This document shows positions 1 through 11,730 of a DNA stretch of 64,000 nucleotides, one piece after another. The position numbers were made by a program, and so were the translations under genes. Under the pieces are notes generated by a model, which did no database searches, had not been told where the DNA came from, and saw only the letters and a program-made list of their open reading frames with translations. The stretch is from Labia minor (taxonomy: Eukaryota; Arthropoda; Insecta; Dermaptera; Spongiphoridae). Each line of letters opens with the position of its first letter. Within the stretch, counting starts at the first letter, position 1. The stretch covers positions 72,816,546 through 72,880,545 of the forward strand of contig OY720344.1 in NCBI GenBank assembly GCA_963082975.1. The letters run 5' to 3'.

Positions 1-104
1 TATATATAGATCAATTATAAACAGAACGAGTTAAGGACATTAAAATTCGATTACCTAATTTTCTAGGAACTCGTTTTTTATTCCGCCATAAACTCCAAAG
101 ATAT

Positions 105-108
<4 letters not shown>

Positions 109-136
<28 letters not shown>
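109..136. repeat. (AT)n microsatellite
   Basis: A perfect run of alternating AT lies in otherwise unremarkable AT-rich sequence near the window start. No open frame of note lies around it. Confidence 0.9.
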
Positions 137-139
<3 letters not shown>

Positions 140-210
140 AGCAGTGCCTCTATGATCTAGCATTGTAACTAAACTATTATTAGGTAAATACCACCCCCTG
201 GACACACCTT

Positions 211-354
211 ACCAATTAGCGGTTTGATAATAAAATAAAAATCTTCTTTGAGACCTACTGAATATGCATAAAAAATTTCAAATTACCAATTAGCGGTTTG
301 ATAATAAAATAAAAATCTTCTTTGAGACCTACTGAATATGCATAAAAAATTTCA
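211..354. repeat. 74-bp tandem duplication, two units
   Basis: Two adjacent units (211-284 and 285-354) both begin ACCAATTAGCGGTTTG and read alike over about 70 bases up to AAAAAATTTCA. The near identity points to a recent local duplication. No coding content. Confidence 0.9.
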
Positions 355-436
355 TAAGAATCGGTCCAACCGTTTCGGAGGAGTAGGATTTCAAAATTTT
401 GTGACACGAGAATTTTATATATAAGATTATCCAATC

Positions 437-515
437 AATCGTGGCTCAAGTGGTAAGAGACGAAATTAGGAAATGATCTTTAAAATCCCGCTAGTAAACA
501 TGATTCAAAATATAA
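437..515 (+). other. tRNA-like (possible SINE head or tRNA relic)
   Basis: TGGCTCAAGTGGTAAGAG resembles a pol III A box / tRNA D arm. About 45 bases on, GATTCAAAAT is a weak B-box match. I cannot fold a full cloverleaf, and no known tRNA is recognised. A tRNA-derived SINE head or an old tRNA pseudogene would both fit; chance similarity is possible. Confidence 0.3.
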
Positions 516-641
516 AATTGATGTTAATTATAAAAATGGAAAATTTTAATAAAGATGAAATGAGATTAGATCCCAAAATCTACAAAAGAAATATTCTTCT
601 AAATCGGGGGTTCATAACCTAAACGTAAAGCAGGCTTAATT

Positions 642-1095
642 CTTGAACGGCTCAACGGATTTTGATGAAATTTGGTATATTTACTTAACGCATCACAGTA
701 TGATGAATTGATCAACTTTTTGAAAATCCGGAAATCGGAACTGGTAGTATTAGCGATCGACGATAGGAAGGCAAGGGTTATTTTCACACCAAATTTCACA
801 TGAGGAGATTTTTACATATCACCACGAATCATGCACTTTGTGGTGCTTTTATTCTCGAGAAAAATCATCTTTATTAGTTTTTTTATTAATTTAAAATTAT
901 ATGACGTCATCCAGCCATTCATGACGTCACAGCCTGGTCTTACATATATATTATAAATAAAATAAAATTAAAAATATTTATGTTATATCCATATCTGTTT
1001 TTATTACTTTAATAGATATATTAAAATTATTTGAAATTGTTTCTGTAGCTGGAAATTAATTTATTTCAAACCGTCGGTCGGTCAACTTATTTTTT
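642..1095 (-). mobile_element. Family A short element, truncated copy
   Basis: This matches the reverse complement of the complete family-A copies (for example 27654-28274): the segment with the GCGATCGACGATAGGA motif, the paired TGACGTCA sites and the terminal CCGTCGGTCGG motif. The end with the central CGGA/CAGA microsatellite and the terminal hairpin is missing, and a short internal deletion removes the CTGGCCACAGG block near 1085. It encodes no protein. Confidence 0.85.
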
Positions 1096-2734
1096 TTTAT
1101 TATGTTTCATGTTATTCACCTTCAAAAGCCTAAGACTAAACCAAAAATATACAGTCCACTACATTAAATTATTTATTTATTTTTTTATTCTTTATTTATG
1201 TTGTGAAAACAGAAACAATGAAATTAGCAAGAGGAGTATAGAAATACATCAAAATATATGGTTAAATTTATAAGATAATTCTTTCAAAAGTTAATACAAC
1301 TGTTTGTACACAAAATATATACAGAAAAAAACAAATAATAAATACATATTTGGTTTCAGAATTATACTAAAAAAATGTTTTGTAACTTAATGATGAAAGA
1401 CAGGATAGTCAGACAATCAAGTCTTTTTGGATTATTCTTTGGAATTAAATTCTAAAGAAATGCAGTGAATTTCCGACAATCTCTAAGCCACACTTAGATT
1501 AACTTCTAGGTTTTTTTTTCTTTTTCTTTTTCTTTTTTTTTTAGAAAAAAATAAACGGGAAAATAAAATAAAATTTTGACAGTTTTAAAAAGTTTTTACA
1601 AGCATGAAAAAAACAACGGAAAAAAAGATGTCCGAAAAGATAAAAATGGAAAGTTGAAAATAAGTTTTGTGGTTACCTCAATTATATACATAGATAATTT
1701 TATAAAGTGTATAAGTTAATAAAATCTTACTCGAGTAGAAAAACCAAGCCATTAAGAGATGAGATATTATCGACTGTTCCATTCATTTGGCATACTTCAC
1801 TTGCTAATTGTCTTGCAAATTTGAAATAATTTTCTTGAAACTAAATTCTTTTATTATTATTGCGTTTTTTTTTTTAAAGAAACATACCTAATTATATTAT
1901 GCAAAATCTATATGAGTTAAGAGATGAGGCATAAGGTAGAAAATATAAAGGGTATTTTCAATATTTCGTTCAGAAAGTATTAAGTACTATCAAAATGCAT
2001 AGTACATTTAATCTTCGTCCTGGGTCAACCAATCTTTAGGCAATCATGTAGTGAAATATTTTATTATTTCAAATCGATCTGAAACACCACGAGTTTATCA
2101 ATCTATTGTAGAAAGAACGACAAATAAAACTCCTCGTCAAAATCAAATTATTTTTTTAATATTGTTATAATGCAGATATTTATTACTAGTAGTTAGTTAT
2201 TGTGGAGTTAGTGGTTTGGTTTAATCTAAAACCGTTCTCAAAATTTAATTTGTTAATAAGCGGCGAGATTAAATGTTTGTCATCGTTGCATTAGCCCATA
2301 CTAAATTTCAAATTTATGCGTAATTTGTATTTTAATGTAGTGTACCTCCCTATTTCAGATTTATATGTAATAATATTAACTAAAAAATCTAAATAGAAAT
2401 TTATTAATATTTTATAAAATATAATACAGGAAACGATAATTGTAGTATTAATTGATAGAGTAGTAATTTAATAGGATGAGTTTATCGAAAATGAGCAGGG
2501 TTGAGCGAGGCTGATTTTTAAAAGGGAAACCACTCATTATTTAATTTTTAATTGGATTGTCATATTGACAGACGAGACAGTGCGAGAACTAAAATTAATA
2601 TTTGAGTTTAAAGACAGATTAAGGTTCGTTCCCTGAGTAATAGAAAAATATAAATCGAGGGAAAATTTTCAAAAAGGAGGATTTAAGTGTAATTTGAAGC
2701 TATTTTCTTTCAATTTGTGAGAGTAGATTAAAAG
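1096..2734. other. AT-rich spacer without recognised genes
   Basis: No long open frame, RNA gene or repeat matching the rest of the window was seen. The only compositional feature is a pyrimidine-rich CTTTTT tract near 1505-1545. Confidence 0.6.
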
Positions 2735-3050
2735 ATTGTTAATCATGAGAAAAACTATCAAACATATATCTTTATTTTTATGGTCAATTTAGAGGAAAAA
2801 AAATGAAAACGTGATAGGTAATGACCCTCTTCCGAAAAAGCTACATTTCCCAAAAGTTTGTAGAAAACTATGAATTTTGAATAATGCCCGTGTACACACA
2901 CACAGAGAGAGAGAGAGAGGGAGAAAGAGAGAGAGAGAGAGAGAGATTTTCAAACTTAGTGAAAATGACTCAGGAACCTTCAAAACGTATAAAAACATCA
3001 AAATCTCGACACCGAAAATTTTAGTGATTGCAATACTATGTAAAAATGCA
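2735..3050 (+). mobile_element. Family B short element, partial copy
   Basis: Collinear with the inner part of full family-B copies: the ATCATGTGAAAAACTATC-like block, the GGTAATGACCCTCTTCC block, an (AC)/(AG)n microsatellite (about 2893-2946) and the AACCTTCAAAACGTATAAAA block. It stops at ATACTATG, where complete copies have the 3' stem-loop, so both ends are missing. The open frames here are read-through of the microsatellite, not genes. Confidence 0.85.
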
Positions 3051-3725
3051 CGGTTATTGAGCGTAGAAAATATAAATAAAATAAAATGTCATTTGATAGG
3101 TTTGGAAATTTACCTATCGAAGGAAAGATTAAATGGAAATTTTTATAGAAATACACTTGATATATATTTTAAATTAATTATCTCACATTTATCACAATAA
3201 TTAGAAGCTAATGGAGCAATTCCCATCAATTAAATTATCGAAAGGTTTTTCTGATGGTCAACGATTTATCTTCAAGTGGTTTCCATAATGAAATTGATAG
3301 CCGTTGGACCGAAAGTGGATTTCGATTCTCCCTCTCCTACAACTTTATTCTTCTCTCCAATAAGACTCAAAAAACAATTTAATACTTTGTTGGAAATGAT
3401 TGAAATTTATTATAATATCAAAGGAAAAATGTTTTTCATTGATTGATAAATACTACTTGGAAAAAAGTTGAGATTGGGTAAATTGGGTATTTCCTTGTAT
3501 TTATATGAATAATATTGTAATATGTATATGAATTATATGATTAATATAGAAATAATGAATAAATGATTACGAAAAGTATTGTATCATTTGATTCAATTAT
3601 TATTAAAAATTGTTAGGAGTATTTATTTTTTTGTTTTTATAAATAAATTGGAATAAAGCGAGAGAAACCTAAAAGAAATGAATTTTTTATGAGTTTGTAA
3701 ATCTTTCTTTGGTGCATATCCAGAA
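3051..3725. other. AT-rich spacer without recognised genes
   Basis: No coding frame with recognisable similarity and no repeat shared with the rest of the window was found. Confidence 0.5.
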
Positions 3726-5112
3726 ATCATGCACTTTGTGGTGGTTTTATTCTCGAGAAAAATCATCTTTATTAGTTTTTTTCTTAATTTAAAATTATAT
3801 GACGACATCCAGCCATTCATAACGTCACAGCCTGGTCTTACATATTATCACGTTTTACTTAACTTGTATTCTTGTCTGTGAATTGTTTGTATGCGTCAAA
3901 TCTTGCAATCGATTTTTCGACGACTTCCAATCATCGGATTTTCTTGAAACTTCACCAACAGCTTTGCTCTCGATGACAATACAATATTAACATTTCTATG
4001 AGTTTCTAATTGCTACAATTTGAATGAAATAATCCAAAATTATTCCTATATATAAAAATTCAAAATGTCGGATGTAAACAAAAAAAATGTAAACAAAAAA
4101 ACATAAAATCCCCAACTTTATAAATAAAAATATTTAGTACACATTCATTTCTTAAATTATACTTCATAAATTTAATTAATATGAGTAAACTAAAATCGAT
4201 TGCAAAATTTGAAGACTAAAAAGTAGAAAATAATACTTAAAAAAAAAAATTTAAAAAAACCACGTTTTACTAAAGGACTAAAAAGGAGAAAATAATTTTT
4301 TTCTGAAAATCCATACTGACATTACATACAAGAGATCTGATTTTAATCAAACTGTCCATAACGTAAAACGTGGGGCGCAAATATGTCTAAAATATCCTGT
4401 TTCTAATAAAAATATAGAAAATATATAAATCTCAAAATAAACATTAAAACCACGCATAATATAATTTGACGAAGGAATATTGATGTTTATCAAAAATATT
4501 AAATTTAATGCTCGAAAGAATTTAAATTAAAAAAAATCTATTGGACTACTAATATTATTCCCTTTTACAAATGGTCTAATAAAAAATTTGATATTTGAAA
4601 AGTTTGATAGTATAAGTTAGTATCTTAAACAATTTTTAAATATATTAAATATACGATAAATTTTCTAATCGTATTACTAATAAAATTCCCTTCTACAAGA
4701 ATTTTGGTGAAAACTTAAGCCTTAAAAAATACAACGATTGATGCTAAATAAAAATTAATAAAGGAAATCATATTTGAATAGAAAAATTATTATTTGTTGC
4801 GCCCCACGTTTTACGTTATGGACAGTTTGATTCAAATCAGATCTCTTGTATGTAATGTCAGTATGGATTTTCAGAAAAAAATTATTTTCTCCTTTTTAGT
4901 CCTTTTGTAAAACTTGGTTTTTTAAAAAATTTTTTTTTAAGTATTATATATATTATAAATAAAATAAAATTAAAAATATTTATGTTAAATCCATATCTGT
5001 TTTTATTGCATTAATAGTTACATTTAATTTATTTGAAATTGTTTCTGTAGCTGGAAATTAATTTATTTCAAACCGTCGGTCGGTTCAGCACCTGGCCACA
5101 GGTCAACTTATT
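3726..5112 (-). mobile_element. Family A short element, split by an insertion
   Basis: The left part (3726-3847) and right part (4945-5112) are adjoining segments of a reverse-oriented family-A copy. The break falls in the CTTACATATATATTATAAAT stretch that is continuous in other copies. The right part carries the CCGTCGGTCGG and CCACAGGTCAACTTATT end. The microsatellite/hairpin half is missing on the left. Confidence 0.85.
3848..4944. mobile_element. Insertion with ~150-bp inverted arms (MITE-like)
   Basis: This segment interrupts a family-A copy. It contains two inverted arms, 4229-4380 and 4797-4944, which match nearly throughout; both inner ends read GCGCCCCACGTTTTACGTTA in inverted orientation. 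The 416-bp centre has no coding frame. The leftmost part (3848-4228) is outside the arms and may be a second, older insertion. No transposase and no clear target duplication, so the superfamily is unknown. Confidence 0.6.
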
Positions 5113-5820
5113 TTAAAGTAGTATCTCCAAACCAAAGATACTTTCATTGGAATAGATGGAGGGCATTGATCGAATGACAACAAGGTTTTTTCTGATGATG
5201 TCATCTTTATGTAGTTTTGTCATTACCTAGAATCCTATTCCATAGTAACTCTAAGGGTCTAACTTCTAATTCACTTCTTCTAAATTTCCCATATTTTTCA
5301 AAATTTGTTATATGAATATTTAATGTTTTTTAATCTTTAATCCCCGAATTAAACACTGCGCCCTGTGTGGAGTGGTTGTTCACCTTTTATGGACTATTTA
5401 TTTATCCTTTATTTACAATTTATAAAAAAAAATTCATCTTGATAAAAAGAAGAAATATCAATTTTTTTTTATTTAATAACAAAAAAAAGAAATGTTCGTA
5501 GGAAAGATAAGATTTAAGATTTTTATGATATTTTATAAATGTATGTATCTCTTAATATGAGAGATAAATATCATTCAATTGATAACTTGATTTACATTTA
5601 TATTTGTAATAACTATTTTTAACATAAATATTAAAAAGCTTAAAACTATTTTAAAAAAAGAAAGGAATGAGCTTAATATTTTTCAAGAATATAGAATAAC
5701 TGATGATTACTAATTCATGATTTCTCAGGGTACAGATAAGACAATTTCTCCAACAAGTATAGAAGATGATAATTACAGCGAAGTAAATGTTGTTTATTTG
5801 AGCCAACATAAGATGAAATG
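5113..5820. other. AT-rich spacer without recognised genes
   Basis: No recognisable coding frame, RNA or repeat. It ends where the LTR-like segment of the BEL/Pao element is inferred to start. Confidence 0.5.
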
Positions 5821-6268
5821 TTGTAGTTAACGCCTATCGCTTAACTGCCTGGATTTATTAATTTGCTTCAATTAAAATTCCCTCCTTGAGAACATTTTTT
5901 AATTTCTCAAGTTGGTTGGTTTGACTCCCTCCTTAAGTGCAAGTTTTCTTATTAAAATTTATAAGAATTTTTATTTCTTTTTCTTATCCTGAAGCCAAAC
6001 CGATTATCAAAAGGATTGGATTTTTTATAACTTGGAATCTAATGTAAAAGAAATCCAATTGCTGAATTTATCATTCTCTTAAGCTAAGGCACCCTTACAG
6101 CAACTTGGGTTTGCAACTATTAAAGGACTAAGAAACAACCTGATAATCTTTGGAACCTTCCCTTTTAGTATTCGCCCGATTGAAAAATCTTTGTAATTTT
6201 TTCTACTACTCATTGTGGTGCAGTGCGATTGATATTTACCATATCTCATTTTGGCTTTAGCACCCATT
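5821..6268 (+). repeat. Probable 5' LTR of BEL/Pao element
   Basis: It lies just upstream of TTAGCGACCGTGACAGGA, which resembles a tRNA primer-binding site, and of a gag start at 6352. The proposed left edge begins TGTTGTAGTTAACGCC, a common LTR opening. About 80 bases of its right part (6180-6257) recur at 13757-13836, as expected for LTR sequence. The exact edges are inferred because no complete second LTR exists here. Confidence 0.55.
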
Positions 6269-6351
6269 ATATTTAGCGACCGTGACAGGACACTTAGTCT
6301 TTTAGCAAAGCCTAGTGTTGTCTGAGGTCCTTAAAACCAGAGAAAGGAAAA

Positions 6352-6566
6352 ATGTCTTTAACAATTGAACATCTGATGGCTAAAGTTCAGTCCCTCATAA
6401 TTTTGTTTCAACCAGTACTTGATTCAATCAACTTAACAGTGCGATTCGCATCAAGACATGCAGATTATTATCTTCATGAAATTGAGGGTATCATCAAACA
6501 ATCAGCGGAACTCTTCGAAGCAATCTTGGAAATCAATCATGTTACAACTAAGAAATCAACATGTAT
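6352..6566 (+). pseudogene. BEL/Pao gag, N-terminal part (5' of insertion)
   Basis: An ATG preceded by AAGGAAAA opens a frame that runs into the end of the DNA transposon at 6567. After one copy of the 4-bp target repeat is skipped, the frame is in phase with the gag frame that resumes at 9541, so the insertion split a formerly continuous gene. This N-terminal part is helical-looking with no catalytic motif, as expected of a capsid-type protein. Confidence 0.7.
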
Positions 6567-6903
6567 GGGTCATTCCAGGTCAATTCAACAAAAAAATAGT
6601 CATTTTTTCACCCAAAATCTCAGATTTTTATGAAAATTGGTAAATATGTTCTATTTATAAACATGAAAAACACCACCAAATTTTAATTTTTTATCTCACA
6701 TAGTTTTTGAGTATTGGCACTTTAAAGATTGGCGTTTTTAAATTTCCGAGCCTCGTATAAGGCCAGATAAACGTGTATTGGAGTAGAAAATAATTTTTCA
6801 TTCACTTATTTAACCTCCTATCTTGTTGAAATTTTTAAGGCATGTTCTTATAACTATGAGGAATTGTAAAAAAAATGTAACGGACCCCAAAATATTTTAA
6901 AAA

Positions 6904-7539
6904 TAAGTTGACCTGTGGCCAGGTCCGAACCGACCGACTGTTTGAAATAAATTAATTTCCAGCTACAGAAACAATTTCAAATAATTTTAATATATCTATT
7001 AATGTAATAAAAAACAGATAGGCATACATAAATAATAAATATAAACATTTTTAATTTTATTTTATTTATAATATATATGCAAGACCAGGCTGTGACGTCA
7101 TGAATGGCTGGATGACGTCATATAATTTTAAATCAAGAAAAAACTAATAAATATGATTTTTCTCGAGGATAAAACCAATACAAAGTGCATGATTCGTGGT
7201 GATATATAAAAAAATCTCCTTTGGTGTGAAAATAACGCTTTCCTTCCTATCGTCGATCGCTAATACTACCACTTCCGGTTTCCGGAATTGCACCAAAAGT
7301 TGATCAATTCATCCCACTGATGCATTAAGTAAATATACCAAATTTCATCACAATCCGTTGAGCCGTTCAAGCTGTACACATCTATACGGACGGACGGACA
7401 GACGGACAGACGGACGGACAGACATCATGCTAAAAATACTTTTTTCTGTTTAGAAAATGCATGATTCGTGGAGATATGTAAAAATCTCCACATGTGAAAT
7501 TTGGTGTGAAAACAACATCCCTTACTATCGTCGGTCGGT
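6904..7539 (+). mobile_element. Family A short element, near-complete copy in a transposon arm
   Basis: Runs from TAAGTTGACCTGTGGCC to ATCGTCGGTCGGT and includes paired TGACGTCA sites, a CGGA/CAGA microsatellite (about 7390-7425) and the GTGGAGAT...ATCTCCAC stem-loop. It sits in the left arm of the long-arm transposon. The unfilled site survives in the right arm (near 9205-9222): an A8 tract there, against A5 on each side of the insert here. See the findings. Confidence 0.9.
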
Positions 7540-7983
7540 AAAAATTATATGTTGGACATTATAAAAATTTAAAATTACAAACAAGGTTTAGCGTAAAATG
7601 AAATATCACAAGGGAATGAGATAATCAAGAACTTTTTTTCCCTAAATTATCTACATGAAATGGGCTTTAATTTAATAAAATAAAAGTTTTGTGTATTTGC
7701 CTCCTTCTATTTACTAAGACCACTGCAAATTACAACATATTAATTATGAGCAATATGAGAGTCTCAATGGCTGAATATTGTTAATAATTAGACATTTTAA
7801 TATTAAATAAAATATTTTTACCTAAAAATGCCCATCGAAGGAAAGTTTAACAGCATTCTTACAAACAAAGTTTTAAAACTATGAGGAAGAAGATAGGATC
7901 GAATTCAAACAGTGGGTAACTACAGACAGGACACAGATGATAACCCAAACTTCAACCACACACATTGATGAATTTATTGATGA

Positions 7984-8742
7984 ACTAACAACAAAAATAG
8001 AAAAATTGATACCACATTCACGAATGTTCACTATTTCAGTGACGGATGCACAGGACAGTACAAAAATAAATATAACTTTATGAATCTTTCACTTCATGAA
8101 AAATACTTTAAAATCAAAGCCCAGTGGTCATTCTTCGCTACAAGCCATGGGAAAACGGAATCTGACGGTATTGGAGGAACTGTTAAAAGGTTGGCGAGAA
8201 AAGCAAGTCTCCAAAGGCCTCTTCAAGATCAAATACTGACTGCAACTACCTTTTATCAGTTATGCATATCCACCATTTCAAAAATAAATTTCCACTTCAT
8301 CTCTAAAGATTCAACAGATCTCATTCGCCGCCAGCTTGAAAAACGCTTTGAAAACTTGAATACACTTCCAGGTACAAGAAGTTTTCACAACTATAGACCA
8401 CTGGACTCTTATGGAACATTAGAAGCAAGGAGAATCAGTACTGATGAAGAGCCTAGTCTAACATACAATTTAAGAAGAGGGTTGACTTTAAATGTAAAAG
8501 AAAAAGATTTGTACCCCTCTCGCTACATCGCTTGCAAATTCGACAATCTCTGGTACTTTGGAATAATAACGAATGTTTCCAAAGAAGATGGGGACGTAAC
8601 AGTGAAGTTTCTTCACCCAGCAGGACCATCCTCCTCATTTTACTGGCCAAAACGAGATGATATCTGTGATGTGCCGATTCCTCACATCCTTGCAGTAGTA
8701 GAGCCACCTCATACCTCAACGGGAAGGAAATATCAATTTTGA
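7984..8742 (+). CDS. Transposon-encoded protein, C-terminal half (SDG / ATSHGK family)
   Basis: The frame is open from 7984; the first ATG is at 8080, but the similarity I recognise begins upstream of it. Visible motifs in order are HYFSDGCTGQYKNKYNF (about 8029-8079), FFATSHGK, DGIGGTVKRLARKASLQRP, then PGTRSFHNYRPLDS and a C-terminal SH3/Tudor-looking stretch with a WYFGII core. Proteins with this motif order recur as repetitive genes in aphids, cnidarians and fishes, from memory only. The Asp in SDG could be one residue of a DDE-type site; that is inference. An N-terminal half is missing upstream (frames from 7840 to 7983 are broken). It is the only protein of the surrounding long-arm transposon and so probably a transposase remnant. 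Confidence 0.65.
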   Translation, partial: TNNKNRKIDTTFTNVHYFSDGCTGQYKNKYNFMNLSLHEKYFKIKAQWSFFATSHGKTESDGIGGTVKRLARKASLQRPLQDQILTATTFYQLCISTISKINFHFISKDSTDLIRRQLEKRFENLNTLPGTRSFHNYRPLDSYGTLEARRISTDEEPSLTYNLRRGLTLNVKEKDLYPSRYIACKFDNLWYFGIITNVSKEDGDVTVKFLHPAGPSSSFYWPKRDDICDVPIPHILAVVEPPHTSTGRKYQF

Positions 8743-9540
8743 AAGGAGTGCCTAGTATTAATTGAAAAACTGATGATTCATTAAAAATGCCTTCACAGAG
8801 AACTGTTTCCCACATATTTAAGTGTAGTTTATTCTTAATTAAACAGCTGTACCCAGCAGGAGAATTATTATTGTTATTATTAATTATTAATGTATGCTTT
8901 TCATGCACACAGTTTCTTAGGTAAAAATATTTTATTTAATATTAAAATGTCTAATTATTAACAATATTCAGCCATTGAGACTGGCACAACCTCATATTGC
9001 TCATAATTAATGTGTTGTAACTTGCAGTGGTCTTAGTAAATAGAAGGAGGCAAATACACAAAACTTTTATTTTATTAAATTAAAGCCCATTTCATGTAGA
9101 TAATTTAGGAAAAAAAAAGTTCTTGATTATCTCATTCCCTTGTCGAGATATTTCATTTTACGCTAAACCTTGTTTGTAATTTTAAAATTTTATAATGTCC
9201 AACATATAATTTTTTTTAAAATATTTTGGGGTCCGTTACATTTTTTTACAATTCCTCATAGTTATAAGAACATGCCTTAAAAATTTCAACAAGATAGGAG
9301 GTTAAATAAGTGAATGAGAAATTATTTTCTACTCCAATACACGTTTTATCTGGCCTTATACGAGGCTCGGAAATTTAAAAACGCCAATCTTTAAAGTGCC
9401 AATACTCAAAAACTATGTGAGATAAAAAATTAAAATTTGGTGGTGTTTTTCATGTTTATAAATAGAACATATTTACCAATTTTCATAAAAATCTGAGGTT
9501 TTGGGTAAAACGGCCTGGATGAGTTGACGTGGAATGACCC

Positions 9541-10790
9541 GTATTGAAGTTGAAAATTCTCTAACTGATTTTCTTACTATAGTGCAGAACGCGAAGCTTA
9601 AGATTATACATAATGTGACTGTAGAGGAAAAACCATTATTGTCCCAACTCGCTTCAATACAGCAGGCGGCAATATTTACTCTTCCCACACTATCCTTAAA
9701 GAAATTTGATGGGGCGGAGGAGAATTTTGTGGCGTTCATGAACTCAGTTGTGGCTAACAATACTCAGCTAACGGGCTCTCAAAAGCTCCAGTACTTGAAG
9801 ATGTACCTGGATAGAAGTCCCTTATCAGTCATTGCCCAGCTGGAGAATATAGATACCAACTTCAACATTGAAATCCAGCTATTGGAGGATAAGTATAAAA
9901 ACTCCAGAAAAATTAAATTTAATTTAATTGACCAGTTTGTAGATTTAAAAATTTCCTATAATGATAACAAGCAAAGGGATTATACTTCCCTAGTCTACAG
10001 ATTCAAAGAAATTCTTTTACAACTGAAAAATCTCAAAATTGAAGTGGAAAATTCAAATCCCATCCTTGTTCGCATTGTTATGAACAAATTGGGCCCCCAA
10101 TTAAAAAGAAGGTGGCTCTTATCTCTTGAGAAAGAGGAAATTCCTCCTCTCGACAAATTGTTTAATTTCATATTAAAAGAAAACGAGGCTTTTCTCGATT
10201 CTGCTGTTAAAAGTGTCTCAGTTGAAAATAAAGAAAATAATTCAACTTCTATAAAAAGATTGAACATTATAAAAAGTGATAATTCTTCTAAAAATAAACT
10301 TAAAAATGACAATTTTAATAATATTAAAGAGCATAGATTTAAAAATAGTTTAAGCTTCAAAAAATGTTTTTATTGTTCTCAGAACCATTTCTTATTCAAA
10401 TGCAAATCCTTTCTTGATCTTTCTTTGAATGAGAAATATAACTTTATTAATAGCCATAAAGTATGTAAAAAAATTTTAAATTCTTTACATGATTCTAATA
10501 AATGTGTTTTTAAAAGGTGTTTTAGATGTAATAAAGACCACAACATAATTTTGCACTCAAACCTTGCAAATGTATCCAAAAAGGAAATTAAAAAGAATGA
10601 TTGTTTTATACAAGAGGAAGGGCCGGAATTACTGACTTCTACTGGGGGAGATGGACGAGTAGTTCAAACCAACCATGTAACTGCTGAGATGGAAAATTCT
10701 GTTCTTCTTCCTAGAGCTTTAATTACTTATAAACCTCCTAAAGGTGAGAGAATGGTTTTTCATGCTTTCATGGTTCGGAAATTAATTTAA
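9541..10790 (+). pseudogene. BEL/Pao gag, main part (3' of insertion)
   Basis: A long frame continuing gag after the DNA transposon. It contains the LPTLSLKKFDGAEENFVAFM stretch typical of the DUF1759-type gag of BEL/Pao elements, then cysteine/histidine clusters CFYCSQNHFLFKC and CFRCNKDHNIILH that act as nucleic-acid-binding knuckles. The last ~60 residues (LLPRALITYKPPKG) begin the protease region, after which the frame breaks. The product would form the particle that packages element RNA. It cannot be made whole because of the insertion. Confidence 0.8.
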
Positions 10791-11290
10791 TCAGGTCTCA
10801 AGCTGCTGAACAAATTGAGGCCGTCCCTTTTCGTTTACGAACTCAGGTTCAGGGATATAATTGTACCCCCCTCGTCGATTCTAAACAATCACTTAAATTT
10901 AGATTTGGCTCAACAGTCAATCCTTGGTTTAATATGTTAGCAAATTTTTCCATAGTTGATAAAATGAGTATCAAAACTCCCTCTGTTCCTCTTAATCCAG
11001 GTCAGTTTGAATTTACTAAAGGATTGCCTTTAGCTGATAATGATTTTTTTTAAAACCTCAGCCTGTGCAAATTATTATTTGGGCTCCTTTGTACGCTAAA
11101 CTTATTATGGGAAAGATTAGAAAAGATTCTAAGTCCAATTTAGTTGCCATGAGTGTTAGTGATTCAATCAATAAGAAAATGTTTCACATTGTTTCTTCAG
11201 ACATTAACTCGTCCCAGAATAACAATTTAACTTTAAAAAAAAAATTTTAATAATTCAAGGGAGATAGATCTTTATTAAAATACACATAAA
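10791..11290 (+). pseudogene. BEL/Pao protease-region remnant
   Basis: Short frames interrupted by stops and shifts. The segment at 11065-11250 (IIWAPLYAKLIMGKIRK and following) resembles the region after the aspartic-protease core of Pao-type polyproteins. I see no intact catalytic Asp motif. No reverse transcriptase follows, so the polymerase is lost. Confidence 0.45.
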
Positions 11291-11730
11291 TATTCATCTA
11301 TAGAACCCTCTTTTGTTAAGAAGTATTTTCCAAAAAAAATGTGAAAATTCTTCCTTTTGAGTAGAACCCAAGCGATACTACCCTCTCTTATATCTCATGA
11401 ACTATTGGAAAGTTCTTATGAGAAATTTTTAGCTATTTTTAAAGAATTTTTAAAAAATAATCAATTTAATATAACGAATATTTATCTTCTTATATTTCAT
11501 TACCTAAATTTAGGTGTATTTTTCTTCTGAATATGTTTTTGACAGGAACATGCAATCATTTAATCTTTTTAAATTGTAAAAGAGATATATAAGATGAATT
11601 GGTTGACCTAAATATTGCAATGCAATTAAACAAAGGTCTTTACTCAATAGTTTGCCTTGTGGTCTTGTCACATTAACTACACTAAGTTTAACGCGTAGCA
11701 CAACTCGCACAATACTCTGCTTTGCACTAT

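Larger units (their letters stand above)
6567..9540 (+). mobile_element. DNA transposon with ~620-bp terminal inverted repeats
   Basis: Ends begin GGGTCATTCCA and close with its complement. The left arm (6567 to about 7830, excluding a family-A insertion) and right arm (about 8917-9540) are near-identical inverted copies of roughly 620 bp. GTAT flanks both ends (6563-6566 and 9541-9544), a likely 4-bp target duplication. Without the insertion the element is about 2.3 kb and holds one protein frame (7984-8742). The superfamily is not assigned: very long arms and a 4-bp duplication are not typical of mariner, hAT or MULE. Confidence 0.85.
6269..11500 (+). mobile_element. BEL/Pao LTR retrotransposon, decayed internal region
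   Basis: Contains a primer-binding-like site, gag with a DUF1759-type region and zinc knuckles, and then frame-broken remains of the protease segment. Most of the polymerase is absent: the sequence runs into a Jockey LINE at about 11500. A DNA transposon (6567-9540) splits gag. The element must predate both insertions. Confidence 0.75.

Noticed and set aside
2877-3200. Plus-strand open frame of about 107 codons with Arg/Glu repeats
   Set aside because: It is a translation of the (AC)/(AG)n microsatellite of family B and continues into non-coding repeat sequence.
8453-8908. 151-codon minus-strand frame
   Set aside because: Antisense of the better supported SDG/ATSHGK protein at 7984-8742.
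9995-10360. 121-codon minus-strand frame
   Set aside because: Antisense of the BEL/Pao gag; low-complexity Leu/Ser/Phe composition.
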